Shown one piece after another: positions 27,001 to 35,532 of a stretch of 52,649 nucleotides of DNA; positions within the stretch are counted from its first letter, which is position 1; every line of letters starts with the position of its first letter. A program made the position numbers and the translations under genes. The notes beneath the pieces were generated by a model, which saw only the letters and a list, made by a program, of their open reading frames with translations, ran no database searches and was not told the DNA's origin. Origin of the DNA: Microbacterium sp. CPCC 204701 (lineage in GTDB: Bacteria; Actinomycetota; Actinomycetes; Actinomycetales; Microbacteriaceae); contig NZ_RRYE01000004.1 of the NCBI RefSeq assembly GCF_004010105.1, positions 1-52,649 of the forward strand, in the 5' to 3' direction.

Positions 27001-28476
27001 TGGCGTGGTGTCCAGTGTTCTGGCAACAAGCATCGCGGTCTGGATCGAGGTCGACAACAGGGCTGCGCCGGAGACGGGATCACCGCGGAGGACAATCCCA
27101 TATTCACGACTGATGGCGTTGAGTTCTTCGGGTGCCGGCGCAATGACTTCGACGTCACTGCGATCAGCCCCCGTGAGATGAGCAAAGAAGTCACCGGCAT
27201 CGCGGAGAGTTGCCGAGAGGCCGACAACGACCGGACTGTCGGTGCCCCACTGGCGGTTGGCATGCCTCCACCGGCGAAGCATCAGCGCGACCTGAGCGCC
27301 ATGCACATCCGAATAGGTGTGTGCTTCGTCGAGCAAGACCATCCGGGTGCCTGTCGGACCACGCCACCCCAGCACCTTTCCCAACGCACCGCTCGTGGCT
27401 TGCTTGCTCAGCATCTCCGTGGAACTGAACAGGATATCGGGCGGGGTCTGACGAATGGACTCGCGCGTCATCGCTAGCGCGCCTCGCGGCGTCTCAGCCG
27501 CACATGTGTCGCACTTCAGTTGTTCGATTCCTGCGCGACGGTCGGAGTCGAGCCACACCATCTTTCCGAGGCAACCGTCGGTGAGGCATGGAAAGTACGG
27601 CGCCGCCCACCCGACCGCGAGTCTCGTCCACCCCACTCGTCCACGAACTTCTAGATCATGGGTGGTCGGAGTGCTCCCGTACAGCAACCCAATACGCAGA
27701 TGCCTGGTTCCGGGTCCGTTGAGACCCCCGATACGACGGGCCAACAGGAGAGTTTCGCGAGCCTGATCGCGGAGGAGTTCGTTGCGCGGATACAGGGCGA
27801 GTGTGTGAGGCCCGGATCGCTTCACATCGGTGGTAGCCGCGATGTCTATGATCGCTGGGATGTAGAAGGCGAGTGTCTTTCCGGAACCGGTGCCGGCTGT
27901 CACGATGCGCGCAGTCAGACGAGGGGCGTCGAGACCCTCCAGGATCGCTTTCGTCGCGTCCACCTGGAACTTGGCGAGGCGTCCGTCCCCGATGACTCGA
28001 TTGAGAACATCGGCGCTGCCGGGCGCCCAGGCCGGCACGGTGGTGAGTGACGCGACAACCTCACTCGCCCCGATTTCTCGCCGCGGATACCGCCGTGGCG
28101 CGACACGCAATCGATAATCGGCCACGAGCGGACTGGAGTTTCTCCACCACCCAGGAACGGCGGTGTCGGTCGGCCACAACTGTCGTAGTGTCCGAAGCAG
28201 TCGCAGTGTCTCTGCGAGACGGGTCCGGAACTTCGGCACCGTGTCTGGGATGCGGTGGAGCAGGCCCGTGTCGAGCAGATGCTGCAAGTAGTCATCAGAC
28301 GAATGAAGAGAGGCGTCAGGCGAAGCCGCATCGATATCGAGTTGTGCATCGATTGCGTCCTCGACGTCGCGCTCGCTCAGGAACCCGTCAACAATGCCCC
28401 ACGAGAGGAGTGGGAGCTCGCGGTCCTCAAGTCGGCTGAGGATGTCAGGGACGCTACGCCACGGATCAACGCTCAT
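24094..28476 (-). CDS. dpdJ: DpdJ, large DEAD/DEAH helicase
   Basis: A 1460-aa SF2 helicase of the Lhr/DrmA-like large type. From the chosen start, motif I AGTGSGKT lies at about 194-201 (TARIVTAGTGSGKTLAFYI). A four-cysteine cluster follows (a CLTDGC pair, then CDTC), probably a zinc ribbon. Motif II is DEAH in VLLDEAHTYSDVHG, motif III GLSATLRDAG, and motif VI QRRGRAGR after an SLEVGFNDPRV stretch. The last 600 residues are unassigned. The ATG at 28476 makes an ATGA overlap with dpdI; the frame to 28644 is rejected because it lies inside dpdI. Expected to translocate on target DNA for the restriction arm. Confidence 0.85.
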   Translation of the reverse strand: MSVDPWRSVPDILSRLEDRELPLLSWGIVDGFLSERDVEDAIDAQLDIDAASPDASLHSSDDYLQHLLDTGLLHRIPDTVPKFRTRLAETLRLLRTLRQLWPTDTAVPGWWRNSSPLVADYRLRVAPRRYPRREIGASEVVASLTTVPAWAPGSADVLNRVIGDGRLAKFQVDATKAILEGLDAPRLTARIVTAGTGSGKTLAFYIPAIIDIAATTDVKRSGPHTLALYPRNELLRDQARETLLLARRIGGLNGPGTRHLRIGLLYGSTPTTHDLEVRGRVGWTRLAVGWAAPYFPCLTDGCLGKMVWLDSDRRAGIEQLKCDTCAAETPRGALAMTRESIRQTPPDILFSSTEMLSKQATSGALGKVLGWRGPTGTRMVLLDEAHTYSDVHGAQVALMLRRWRHANRQWGTDSPVVVGLSATLRDAGDFFAHLTGADRSDVEVIAPAPEELNAISREYGIVLRGDPVSGAALLSTSIQTAMLVARTLDTTPGTYGSVTFAFTDDLDSINRLYDNLRDAEGHAPRGRARGAVLAGLRSPGAPQAGPRYIDGQSWDLPAQLHRMDRALNVARTTSQDTGVDAGADVVVATSSLEVGFNDPRVGAIIQHKAPRDLASFLQRRGRAGRRLAMRPMTVVVLSDYGRDRIAYQTYEKLLDPEIDARSLPINNRFVIKMQATHALVDWLSRKTGADARQVLTPPKDSPWFKTDDVRSLLAAVVEDVATREELGEHLSRALRLPTDEVDAALWEEPRSLMLSVIPTALRRLESNWRPLPGQSDAGALPWTPLPEFMTDTLFGALNTPDVTFDLPPNFADDQPSMPISQALREAVPGRVSRRYGYAHATLSTWLPVPAAGNDLPLTDVVSKGHALGEWSTSSGDTYTVVRPLALKLVAPPNTVSDTSNAQPLWRSAFEFSQDSLYPADLPVPSVWSSLITRCAFALHVGGGPLKVRRMAIGSDGELTNRDGSRIPVHVRYEHQGRPAALGFELDVDAMVVTGSLPVDRRSYLGDFPESPAGRTLLFRRLVLEDPRLDDVANSFQRQWLTEAYLHAFVQAGLATNDVRSIPTGLTRGRWATDLQRFLAVAYRADDAGQLGQSRTLDALTALAATPLVQSVVEEHASLLVVDDALTATAELLDRVFLDTVANAILTATTEALSDAQDGDLAVDVEFSPTTREFQIFVSETSIGGLGLMEKLHRDYAQDPRQFWDTVTRATGSTEAEDVDEAMQTIVAALVTPGSAIARGVLEFRAASGIDAMDAALHDLLESWTESEGPPSHLLVSTLAARMLRPGSSPGIDQIVTGLIQAWIREESRLGIEIDARTIAYHASQRQLGVDLGAMSADSAFSLLWLRGPHARSQRLEHWHPYRSDVTVERRVLEKLTTQDVLTVDVTRPNWIDDYSRAMEEQGRVILSSPYASRTHLATGVRTAVVTPVERNGLRTYARVTALRQKHGIVLAEMSLAEELQ

Positions 28477-29141
28477 GACAGCGAGAGGTACAACTGGTCG
28501 CGTAGCGTCTCGTCCGCCCGCAGCAACTCGAGTTCTTCGTCGGTGATGTCGGAAAGGCGGATTCTGCCCTGAACGAAGCGATTCAGCACAGCGTTTGCTC
28601 CCGCGCTTTCGATCTCCGCGAGGTCGTCCCTCACACGACGCCAAAGAGCCTGGAACTCATCGATGGCCGCAAGACTTGGAGGCTTACCAGCGCTCTTCTG
28701 CAGGGTCAGCACGCGAGCCTCGGTGTTACGGCGATCAAACCCGAGCATGGGGATCAGAGTCGTGGCCAGGTTTGAGATCTGGCCGTCTGCCCAGGAGGCC
28801 CAAGCCTGAGTATCTGCTGCTGCTAGTTCGCTGTTGACGCGTTCGAGTCGGATGACACGCGCATTGATGTGCCGCCAAGTCGGACGACCAGTGCGATTGA
28901 TCTGGTCACGAAGGTCACGCGGAGCCGAGCCTAGGTCTGGCAGGTTGTGGACGGGTGCGCCGATCTCCCCCAGACGACGATGGATCTCGAGAGCCGCGCC
29001 GAGCTTCGTGAGTTCCACGCTCAATTTGTCGATCTGAGCCTGAAGGCGACGCTGTTCTTGCGAATCGGTTTCCGATTCCCGCTTCGCCCTAGCGATGGCC
29101 GCCAATCGTCGTGCGTCGTCGGCGAGCGTTGTTTCACTCAC
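28473..29141 (-). CDS. dpdI: DpdI-like protein
   Basis: A 222-aa, strongly helical protein with no enzyme motif. Residues 1-60 (ARRLAAIARAKRES, QAQIDKLSVELTKLG) should form a coiled coil, and the rest is charged helices with a RIRLSDITDEELELL end. It lies between the ATPase DpdH and the helicase DpdJ and is assigned by synteny. A GTG at 29141 has GGAGG eight bases upstream and overlaps the dpdH stop; the ATG at 29147 has the same GGAGG almost against it, so the GTG is preferred. Possibly an adaptor between the two motors. Confidence 0.6.
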   Translation of the reverse strand: MSETTLADDARRLAAIARAKRESETDSQEQRRLQAQIDKLSVELTKLGAALEIHRRLGEIGAPVHNLPDLGSAPRDLRDQINRTGRPTWRHINARVIRLERVNSELAAADTQAWASWADGQISNLATTLIPMLGFDRRNTEARVLTLQKSAGKPPSLAAIDEFQALWRRVRDDLAEIESAGANAVLNRFVQGRIRLSDITDEELELLRADETLRDQLYLSLS

Positions 29142-32133
29142 TGGCATCGCCTCCCGTGATCTCGAACCAATCTGCCAGGACGGACTTGAGCCTCTCGTCC
29201 ACATCCTCAACTGCCCCGCCGCTGATCTCAGCCTGCCTCAAGCCGGCCGCGACCCACCGCGCGCTGTAGTCGAGATAGTCCGCAATAGCCTGAAGATCGG
29301 CTCCCGCGGTCCCACCCGCAATCATCGCCAGGTCTGTGCCCGCACAGGATGCCGCTGCGGCAAGCAGTTTCTCAATCTGGGCAATCGACTTCGCGTCCAG
29401 CTCTCGCGCCGCGCTGTTTCGAGCAGCCAGATCCGCCAGGTCGGCGACCGGAACTAGGCCTTCCGTTTGTCCATCACGAACTGCGGACTCGATGGCATCG
29501 ATCGTGTCGGTGAAGGATCCGTGCGGCAGATGGACACGCACGCGATCGAGGAGGGACTGCCAGTGGGATACTTGACGGCCCCCGAGCGCGACTAGTGTCT
29601 TGAGTTTCCGCTCGGAATCGCGACACCAGTCGGGAACTTCGTATTCGGAATCGCCAAGCGCCAGTTTTCGAGCCTTGCGGGTAATGGCGGCGAATCGAGC
29701 GAAGTCGATCGCGTGAACCGCCCCCGTCGAGCCCTGTGCCGTCCCAATGCCACCGAGGAGGCGCTCGATGACTGCGGATCTCGATGCGACGTACGCCTGG
29801 TAGGCATTGGCCCACTCCGCCGAGCGAGAACCGGCATCGGTTCGGCGGGCCGTGTCTCGCCAGAGAGACGCGGCAACGAAGTCAAGATCTGACTTCGGTT
29901 GAACCACTCCGCAGGACAGGGCCCCGCGGATGAGCGACGCGGTCGCGCCAACAAGGTCGGTTTCTGACACTCGGAGTTCGGCAATTATCCGTGCTTTGGC
30001 GGCATGCACCGCGGGCGCGACAAGGCCATCCAAGCGTGGAAGGGCGTCGCCAGCCCGCTCGGGAAAGCCCTCCGTCAGCATCACGAGTCCTTTGAACGTA
30101 ACGGCCATTCGCGCGGAACGCTCTAGACGGATAAGCGGCGCCGAGCCAAGCGCCAAGTTCTCGTTCGCGCCCTCGATCGACACGCTTCGCGCACCAACCG
30201 GCACCGCCTTCGTGACCGTGGCGGCGTCCGGTTCTTTGATGACGACGTCGAACCAGTCGATCCGCGCCAAGAGAGCCTCCCGAATCACGGTCCGGAGTTC
30301 ATTGGCGAGGGCTTGAGTCAGTGGCTTTCCTTCTGACCAGGCATCAATCGAGTCAAGTTTGCTCTGGACAGACCGCGGCATCCCATTGTCCGATCGCTCC
30401 CGTCTCGAGGTCAACTCACTCTCACTTGGCAAATCCGACACGGTCGACTCGTAGATCGACGCGGGAACTGGAGGATGCGAGAACGCGCTCAGAATCTCGC
30501 CCGAAATCGGTTGAGTGCCGACGCTCCCCCAGAACGTGACGAGCGCTTCGAGTCGCCCCGCCTCCTCGTCCGCGAGCGATCCTTCGATTTGCTCTCGGAT
30601 GTAGATCGGTAGCCGTGGAAGCCGCATCTCCGCAGCTTCCTCCGAGAGGAAGTTTGAGGGCGGGAACTCGCCATTCCGAATAATCGAGGCGTTATCGGTA
30701 AGTACATTCCGAACTGCGCGGGACAACACCTTGCGGGGGTTGAAGTAGGCGTGGTCGAGCCCGGGATCTTTCTCCGCGCAAGCCCTGATCGCACGGAGCA
30801 CAGCTGCCTTGTTGTACGGATAGAGCCCGAAGTTTTGCCGCGATGCTCCGAACGTGTCGTGACACGAGGTCTGGAACTGACACGAGAAACACGCGTTCGG
30901 AACGTTCGGCGACTCACTCTCGAGTTTCGCCTTGCCAACGCGCGCCGCGTTCAGATAGCGACCCACAAAGTCGACGAGGTCGTCCTCGCTCTCGCTGCTT
31001 CCATCCAACTCAACGTCGACCGCATAGATCGGCGAAGTCGCTTCTGAGCGCCGACGGAAAGTCTCTGGCAGCGACTCGCGGTAGTAGCCAGGGGTGACGG
31101 CCATGAGAGTGCGGACTGTCGCGTAGCGCTCGACGCCTTGAACGACGCCGACCTCGATCATCGCGTCAAGCAGATCGCGTCGCACACCCTGGATCAGAGC
31201 GACGTCCTCAACGAGAAGGATGATCTCGTCGCCGACCAGTTTCTCGCGGATCTTCTTGAAGGCTTGCCCGATGTCACCTACCGCGAGACTCGCGGCCTTC
31301 ATCACTGCGATGTCGAGGTTCTCGTTGATCAGACGCGCAGCCTCCGCTTGCATTGCCGGTTGCGCGATCAGTCGGCGGAAGAGTTTCTGGGTCGCGGCAG
31401 CAGCCTCCTGAACGTTCGCATAGTCGCCGATGTCCGTGGGCAGTTCGGCCGCCGTGAACTCCAACGGAATGTCACCCTCATCCGCGTCCCTCCCACGGAG
31501 CGCGTGCTCTGCGCGTCGGCGGATGAATGAACCGTCTCTCAATAGATGCTGTTCGAAGAGGGGATCGGTGAAGAACAGCCGAAGCCCGTTCTCCCCAACA
31601 AGGGCCTTTCCGTAGGCACTGTCTGCCTCAGCGGTTCGGAGCGCCTCTGCGAGTTCCGCGAGCAACTTGTGCTCCATCTCGTCGACGCTCATCCCGCTCC
31701 CGAGAGTCGACACCTTCCGCCGGAGCTCTTCGAACTCCGGATCCCGTTGGTTGACGAGCAATGCCTCGACGACGTCCTTGAGGCTCGTCTCGGTCTTCTG
31801 GAGGTAGACAACATGTCGTCGCGGCGTGCGCGGTATGGTCGCGTTGACCCAACGCACGAGGTGAGATTTTCCTGCGCCAGATTCACCGATAACCGTTGCC
31901 ACAAGCACACCGTTGTTCGGCGCTGCGCCGAGAAATTCGTCAAGTACCTGCTGCTCACTGACGAGCTCGGACGCTTGGTGTCCTCCATGACCCCCTCGCC
32001 TTGTGATTCGCAGCGGTGCGTGGGTTGCCAGAAGGACCTCGTCAGACGGTACAGCGGCTTCGGTGGGGATGGTAGAGATGACATCTTCCGGCGTCCAGCA
32101 GACGAAATTGACCTGTGCACTCATTCTCGTCAT
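29134..32133 (-). CDS. dpdH: DpdH, AAA/P-loop ATPase
   Basis: A 999-aa ATPase. Walker A GESGAGKS lies at 83-90, and a Walker B-like strand IILLVEDVALIQG appears about 230 residues later. A small cysteine cluster (ACFSCQFQTSCHDTFG) in the middle may bind metal. The C-terminal half is helical. Size, P-loop position and order match DpdH of known dpd loci; large STAND/ORC-like ATPases of this kind often sense foreign DNA in defence systems, though that is inference here. The ATG overlaps the dpdG stop by four bases. Confidence 0.75.
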   Translation of the reverse strand: MTRMSAQVNFVCWTPEDVISTIPTEAAVPSDEVLLATHAPLRITRRGGHGGHQASELVSEQQVLDEFLGAAPNNGVLVATVIGESGAGKSHLVRWVNATIPRTPRRHVVYLQKTETSLKDVVEALLVNQRDPEFEELRRKVSTLGSGMSVDEMEHKLLAELAEALRTAEADSAYGKALVGENGLRLFFTDPLFEQHLLRDGSFIRRRAEHALRGRDADEGDIPLEFTAAELPTDIGDYANVQEAAAATQKLFRRLIAQPAMQAEAARLINENLDIAVMKAASLAVGDIGQAFKKIREKLVGDEIILLVEDVALIQGVRRDLLDAMIEVGVVQGVERYATVRTLMAVTPGYYRESLPETFRRRSEATSPIYAVDVELDGSSESEDDLVDFVGRYLNAARVGKAKLESESPNVPNACFSCQFQTSCHDTFGASRQNFGLYPYNKAAVLRAIRACAEKDPGLDHAYFNPRKVLSRAVRNVLTDNASIIRNGEFPPSNFLSEEAAEMRLPRLPIYIREQIEGSLADEEAGRLEALVTFWGSVGTQPISGEILSAFSHPPVPASIYESTVSDLPSESELTSRRERSDNGMPRSVQSKLDSIDAWSEGKPLTQALANELRTVIREALLARIDWFDVVIKEPDAATVTKAVPVGARSVSIEGANENLALGSAPLIRLERSARMAVTFKGLVMLTEGFPERAGDALPRLDGLVAPAVHAAKARIIAELRVSETDLVGATASLIRGALSCGVVQPKSDLDFVAASLWRDTARRTDAGSRSAEWANAYQAYVASRSAVIERLLGGIGTAQGSTGAVHAIDFARFAAITRKARKLALGDSEYEVPDWCRDSERKLKTLVALGGRQVSHWQSLLDRVRVHLPHGSFTDTIDAIESAVRDGQTEGLVPVADLADLAARNSAARELDAKSIAQIEKLLAAAASCAGTDLAMIAGGTAGADLQAIADYLDYSARWVAAGLRQAEISGGAVEDVDERLKSVLADWFEITGGDASE

Positions 32134-32981
32134 CCCTTGACTGTCACTGTCGAGACGTAGCGGCTACGACCGAAATCCTGCGCATCCGGTAGGGCCATGA
32201 CGCCGGATGGATCAGATTGATAGGCCATGGTCAGCACGCCCCTTTGTTCGGCGCTCGACAGTGCCAGACCGAGCACCCTCAGACTGGACTCATCATCTGC
32301 TGCCATACCGTCATACGTCGCGCTTGGATGGCCGGGCAGCACGGGCAGCTCGGCCCGCAGAAAGCTCAGCAACTCTCCGATGGGGAGCTGCTCCCCGCGT
32401 GGGAGCGGGTCGCCAAACGGAGCACGGATAGCATCGATGACTGCCTCCGTCGGGTCGGGAACAATCTTCGCCCGCTGACTCGCGTTCTTTGACAGCGCTG
32501 CCAACGCCGGCCGACTGAAGCCCAGTGCCTGACTCCACAGCCGAAACCCGTTCCACCGGGTGTCGTTGACGAACGGATTTCCAGTCGCCTCCGTCTGAAC
32601 CGTGTCGTAGTCGAGTGGAAGCATCGGGGCCTGCCGCATCAGCCACACGAGTCCGGCACGCAGGTCCGGTGCACCAACATAGTCAGGGCCTTCATCCGAC
32701 GGGGCGACAACGGCACGGCGACGAAGGAGACGCACGAACTGCGAAGCACCGTCAATGGACTCTGCCGACAGAGCCCCGCTCTCGTCTTGCTGTACCAAGC
32801 GGAAGTCACGCAATCCAGACAGGGCTCGCTTGCCGTGCTGCGTTTGCGATGCGAGCCCCTCGGGCACGACCATCGCAATGACCTCGTCCGGGCCTAGCCC
32901 GGGCGAGGTCATGATCACCTGGTAGGTCAGCCACATGGTTTGTGGCAGGCAGAGCGCAGGGCTCGGGTTCAGGACATCCAC
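32130..32981 (-). CDS. dpdG: DpdG-like protein
   Basis: A 283-aa protein without a recognised catalytic motif. The N-terminal part looks like a winged-helix arrangement (GPDEVIAMVVPEG, HGKRALSGLRDFRLV), followed by ATGNPFVNDTRWNGFRLWSQALGF and a mixed C-terminus ending SRYVSTVTVKG. It starts at a GTG with AAGGA upstream, immediately after dpdF, and overlaps dpdH. Assigned as DpdG by position between the RecQ-like helicase and the ATPase. A DNA- or protein-binding role is plausible. Confidence 0.62.
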   Translation of the reverse strand: MDVLNPSPALCLPQTMWLTYQVIMTSPGLGPDEVIAMVVPEGLASQTQHGKRALSGLRDFRLVQQDESGALSAESIDGASQFVRLLRRRAVVAPSDEGPDYVGAPDLRAGLVWLMRQAPMLPLDYDTVQTEATGNPFVNDTRWNGFRLWSQALGFSRPALAALSKNASQRAKIVPDPTEAVIDAIRAPFGDPLPRGEQLPIGELLSFLRAELPVLPGHPSATYDGMAADDESSLRVLGLALSSAEQRGVLTMAYQSDPSGVMALPDAQDFGRSRYVSTVTVKG

Positions 32982-32982
32982 G

Positions 32983-35532
32983 TCAGAGTTCCTTCATAAG
33001 TGCGCGTACTGAGATCGAGTCTTGGGCGTCGCGTCGCGACCAGCCTGGCCGATCCGGGTTGGGAGTTTCCTTTGGTCCCAAGATGTATGACACGTCTCCC
33101 AAGTTATTGCGCTCCAGCGCCGCGTCAGGTATCTGGGGTTCGTCGAGGATGAACGCGACTGGCCCGGAGTACGACTGTGCGAGAGGCGCTACGGAAGTCG
33201 GGTCATCCAGCACGATCGGCGTATGCGCTGCGGCGCGCTGCAACTTCACGCCCGCTTGCGCGTTCAACCCGGCGAAAACGCGAACCTCACGTTGCGCCAT
33301 CCGCACCAAGAGTGGTTCAACGTCTTCCCCGTCGTCATACCAGACAAACAGCGTCGGATTGTCTCCCCGCCACCTCGCCAATGGATCCGGCCGAGTCGAA
33401 GGCTCAGGCAGACTCGGAACCGGTTCGGCTGGATTGGGCGGGGCCGATGACGGATCACGGCGACAGGACGGACAACCCCTGCACGACGGCTGCGTGATGA
33501 GCAGGCCACCGCCGTGTGAGACCCGATAGTGCTTCGCGATTCGCCGGCCTACGCACTCTGCACCCGACGCGAGCCCTTGCGACGATGTCAGTGCATGGCG
33601 TTGTGCCTCTCTCACCTGGTCGCGAACCTTGCCCATCGCTGAAGTCCACCCGCTGTGGCTGAGGTGCTCGCCGTTCTTCAACTCAAACTCGATGTAGTCC
33701 TCGACCTGCTCGAAGAACTTGGCGCGAGCCTCCTCCACCTCGTCCACTGAGGCGAGAGGATCCGGAGTGAACTGGGGTACCCGCAGTTCGATGATGCCCG
33801 CCTGGGCCATGAGTGTGAGAGTCCTGACGTTCCATGCCGCGCTACGCCCGTATCCCTGGTCGAGGTGCTCCGGCAACTCGCTCTTTCGTACTCGGAAGCG
33901 AAGTTCAGTGAGGGCTACGCTGCCTCGACGCAGTTGCTCCCACCGCTTCCAGCCCACCTCGTCGCCAATCATCGTGACGTCACTCAGTCGTTCAGCGAGC
34001 CGATGGTCACCGGGGCCGATTGAGAGGTACGCGACGGAGGGCCTTCCATCCCGTCCCGAACGACCCACCTCCTGGTAGTAACGGTCAATCGTCTCGGGTA
34101 GACACGCATGGATAACAGTTCGGACGTTCGGCATGTCAAGTCCGAGACCAAACGCGGAAGTCCCGACCACGATGTCGTACCCGGTCGCGGCGCCTTCCGA
34201 GCCGCGCCACTGCTCCATTACTTTTCGACGCTGTTCGTCAGACGACTTACCCGTCACAGCACCGACTCGGTTGAAGCCGGCGTCGTTCAATCGTCGAAGC
34301 CATGCAGTGGCATCTTCGACCCTGGTGACGTAAAGAACCAGTGGGCGCGGAAGGCAACTGACTGCCTTGAGGACCGCTGCGAGTCGTGAGTCTTCCTCTG
34401 TATGCGAGTCGATGAAGTAGGCCGGCTCTGTACGGAGTTCCGAACCCCACACCACTTGCGCACGCGAGTCTCCGACAGAGAAGAGTGTCGTCAGCAGGTC
34501 GACCGGGCGTTGAGCGAGGGTTGCGCTCAGAAGGAGGACCGACGGCTTACGTCCCTGAGGCGCGTTGGCGTATGCGTCGCGAATTAGGCCCGGCATGGTC
34601 TGAAACTCTGGCCGGAAGTCGGTACCCCATTGATCGACGAGGTGAGCTTCGTCAATGACGACCTGTTGCAGCAATCCCGCTTCAGCACATGCGAGCATCG
34701 CCGGAGCGAGCCCCGACACGAACGCTTCGGGAGACGTGTAGAGAAGTCGCTGACTGCCCGATCGCACCGCCTCACGCAACTGAGCCTTGGTGTCGGCATC
34801 GAGCGAGCCGACGTAAGCGTACCGGCCGAGGGGGCTGAGGTGGATGCCCCGCTCGCGCGCCAATTCTTGGGTTCGGCGTTCCATGTCGAGAGCAAGCACG
34901 ACGGTTGGAACGACGATGACTGTAACTCCGCTTGTGGACAGGAGAACTTTGCTCCACGCAACTGCTGTCTTGCCCCGACCGGTGGGGAGACAGATGACGA
35001 GCGAACCTTCGTCGTTCAGTACCGCTGCTCGGGCGGCCTGCCTCTGCGGCTCACCACGATACGTCGGATAGCGGTGAGCTTCCTTCCAGAAGGGATCGGC
35101 TTCGATGAGGCGTAACTCGTTAGGCTCGACGTCCTTATACACGTCCCGGACCTGACGCCGAGCGGCGTCCCGGCCGACGTTGCCGCCTTCGGGAGTTGCG
35201 GGGGGCTCCCAATCCAGAGCCCGGATGGACAGACGACCGTCCGCCAGTCTCGTCGCTTGACATTCAAGGTCTTCCCACTGAACCGCCGTGGGCCAAAGAG
35301 GAGAGTTTGGTACCGCAAGAACGCGATCGCCGCCATAAGTCTCCTCCGCAATGAGAAGCACCTGTCGGACGAGCGCCGCGACGTCGCGCCAACCGGACCT
35401 GCCGACCTCGAAACCGCTGAGCGCGTCCAGCAGGCGCCTACAGGCATCCGAGATGTCGAGGCCGCTTGCGGATACGACTTCGGGCCACCGTTCAAGTGCG
35501 GATTGTGCGGCCGAAATGTCATCGCTCGACAT
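32983..35532 (-). CDS. dpdF: DpdF, RecQ-like helicase
   Basis: An 849-aa helicase. A 150-residue N-terminal extension precedes motif I PTGRGKT (183-189), motif II DEAH (294-297) in the RecQ-style VVIDEAHLVDQWGTDFRPEF, motif III LLLSATL and motif VI RYYQEVGRSGRDGRPS. A C-rich spot, CRGCPSCRR, may be a zinc site. A C-terminal domain of about 150 residues follows. It overlaps dpdE by 14 bases and abuts dpdG. The RecQ-type core and the operon position identify it as DpdF. Confidence 0.85.
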   Translation of the reverse strand: MSSDDISAAQSALERWPEVVSASGLDISDACRRLLDALSGFEVGRSGWRDVAALVRQVLLIAEETYGGDRVLAVPNSPLWPTAVQWEDLECQATRLADGRLSIRALDWEPPATPEGGNVGRDAARRQVRDVYKDVEPNELRLIEADPFWKEAHRYPTYRGEPQRQAARAAVLNDEGSLVICLPTGRGKTAVAWSKVLLSTSGVTVIVVPTVVLALDMERRTQELARERGIHLSPLGRYAYVGSLDADTKAQLREAVRSGSQRLLYTSPEAFVSGLAPAMLACAEAGLLQQVVIDEAHLVDQWGTDFRPEFQTMPGLIRDAYANAPQGRKPSVLLLSATLAQRPVDLLTTLFSVGDSRAQVVWGSELRTEPAYFIDSHTEEDSRLAAVLKAVSCLPRPLVLYVTRVEDATAWLRRLNDAGFNRVGAVTGKSSDEQRRKVMEQWRGSEGAATGYDIVVGTSAFGLGLDMPNVRTVIHACLPETIDRYYQEVGRSGRDGRPSVAYLSIGPGDHRLAERLSDVTMIGDEVGWKRWEQLRRGSVALTELRFRVRKSELPEHLDQGYGRSAAWNVRTLTLMAQAGIIELRVPQFTPDPLASVDEVEEARAKFFEQVEDYIEFELKNGEHLSHSGWTSAMGKVRDQVREAQRHALTSSQGLASGAECVGRRIAKHYRVSHGGGLLITQPSCRGCPSCRRDPSSAPPNPAEPVPSLPEPSTRPDPLARWRGDNPTLFVWYDDGEDVEPLLVRMAQREVRVFAGLNAQAGVKLQRAAAHTPIVLDDPTSVAPLAQSYSGPVAFILDEPQIPDAALERNNLGDVSYILGPKETPNPDRPGWSRRDAQDSISVRALMKEL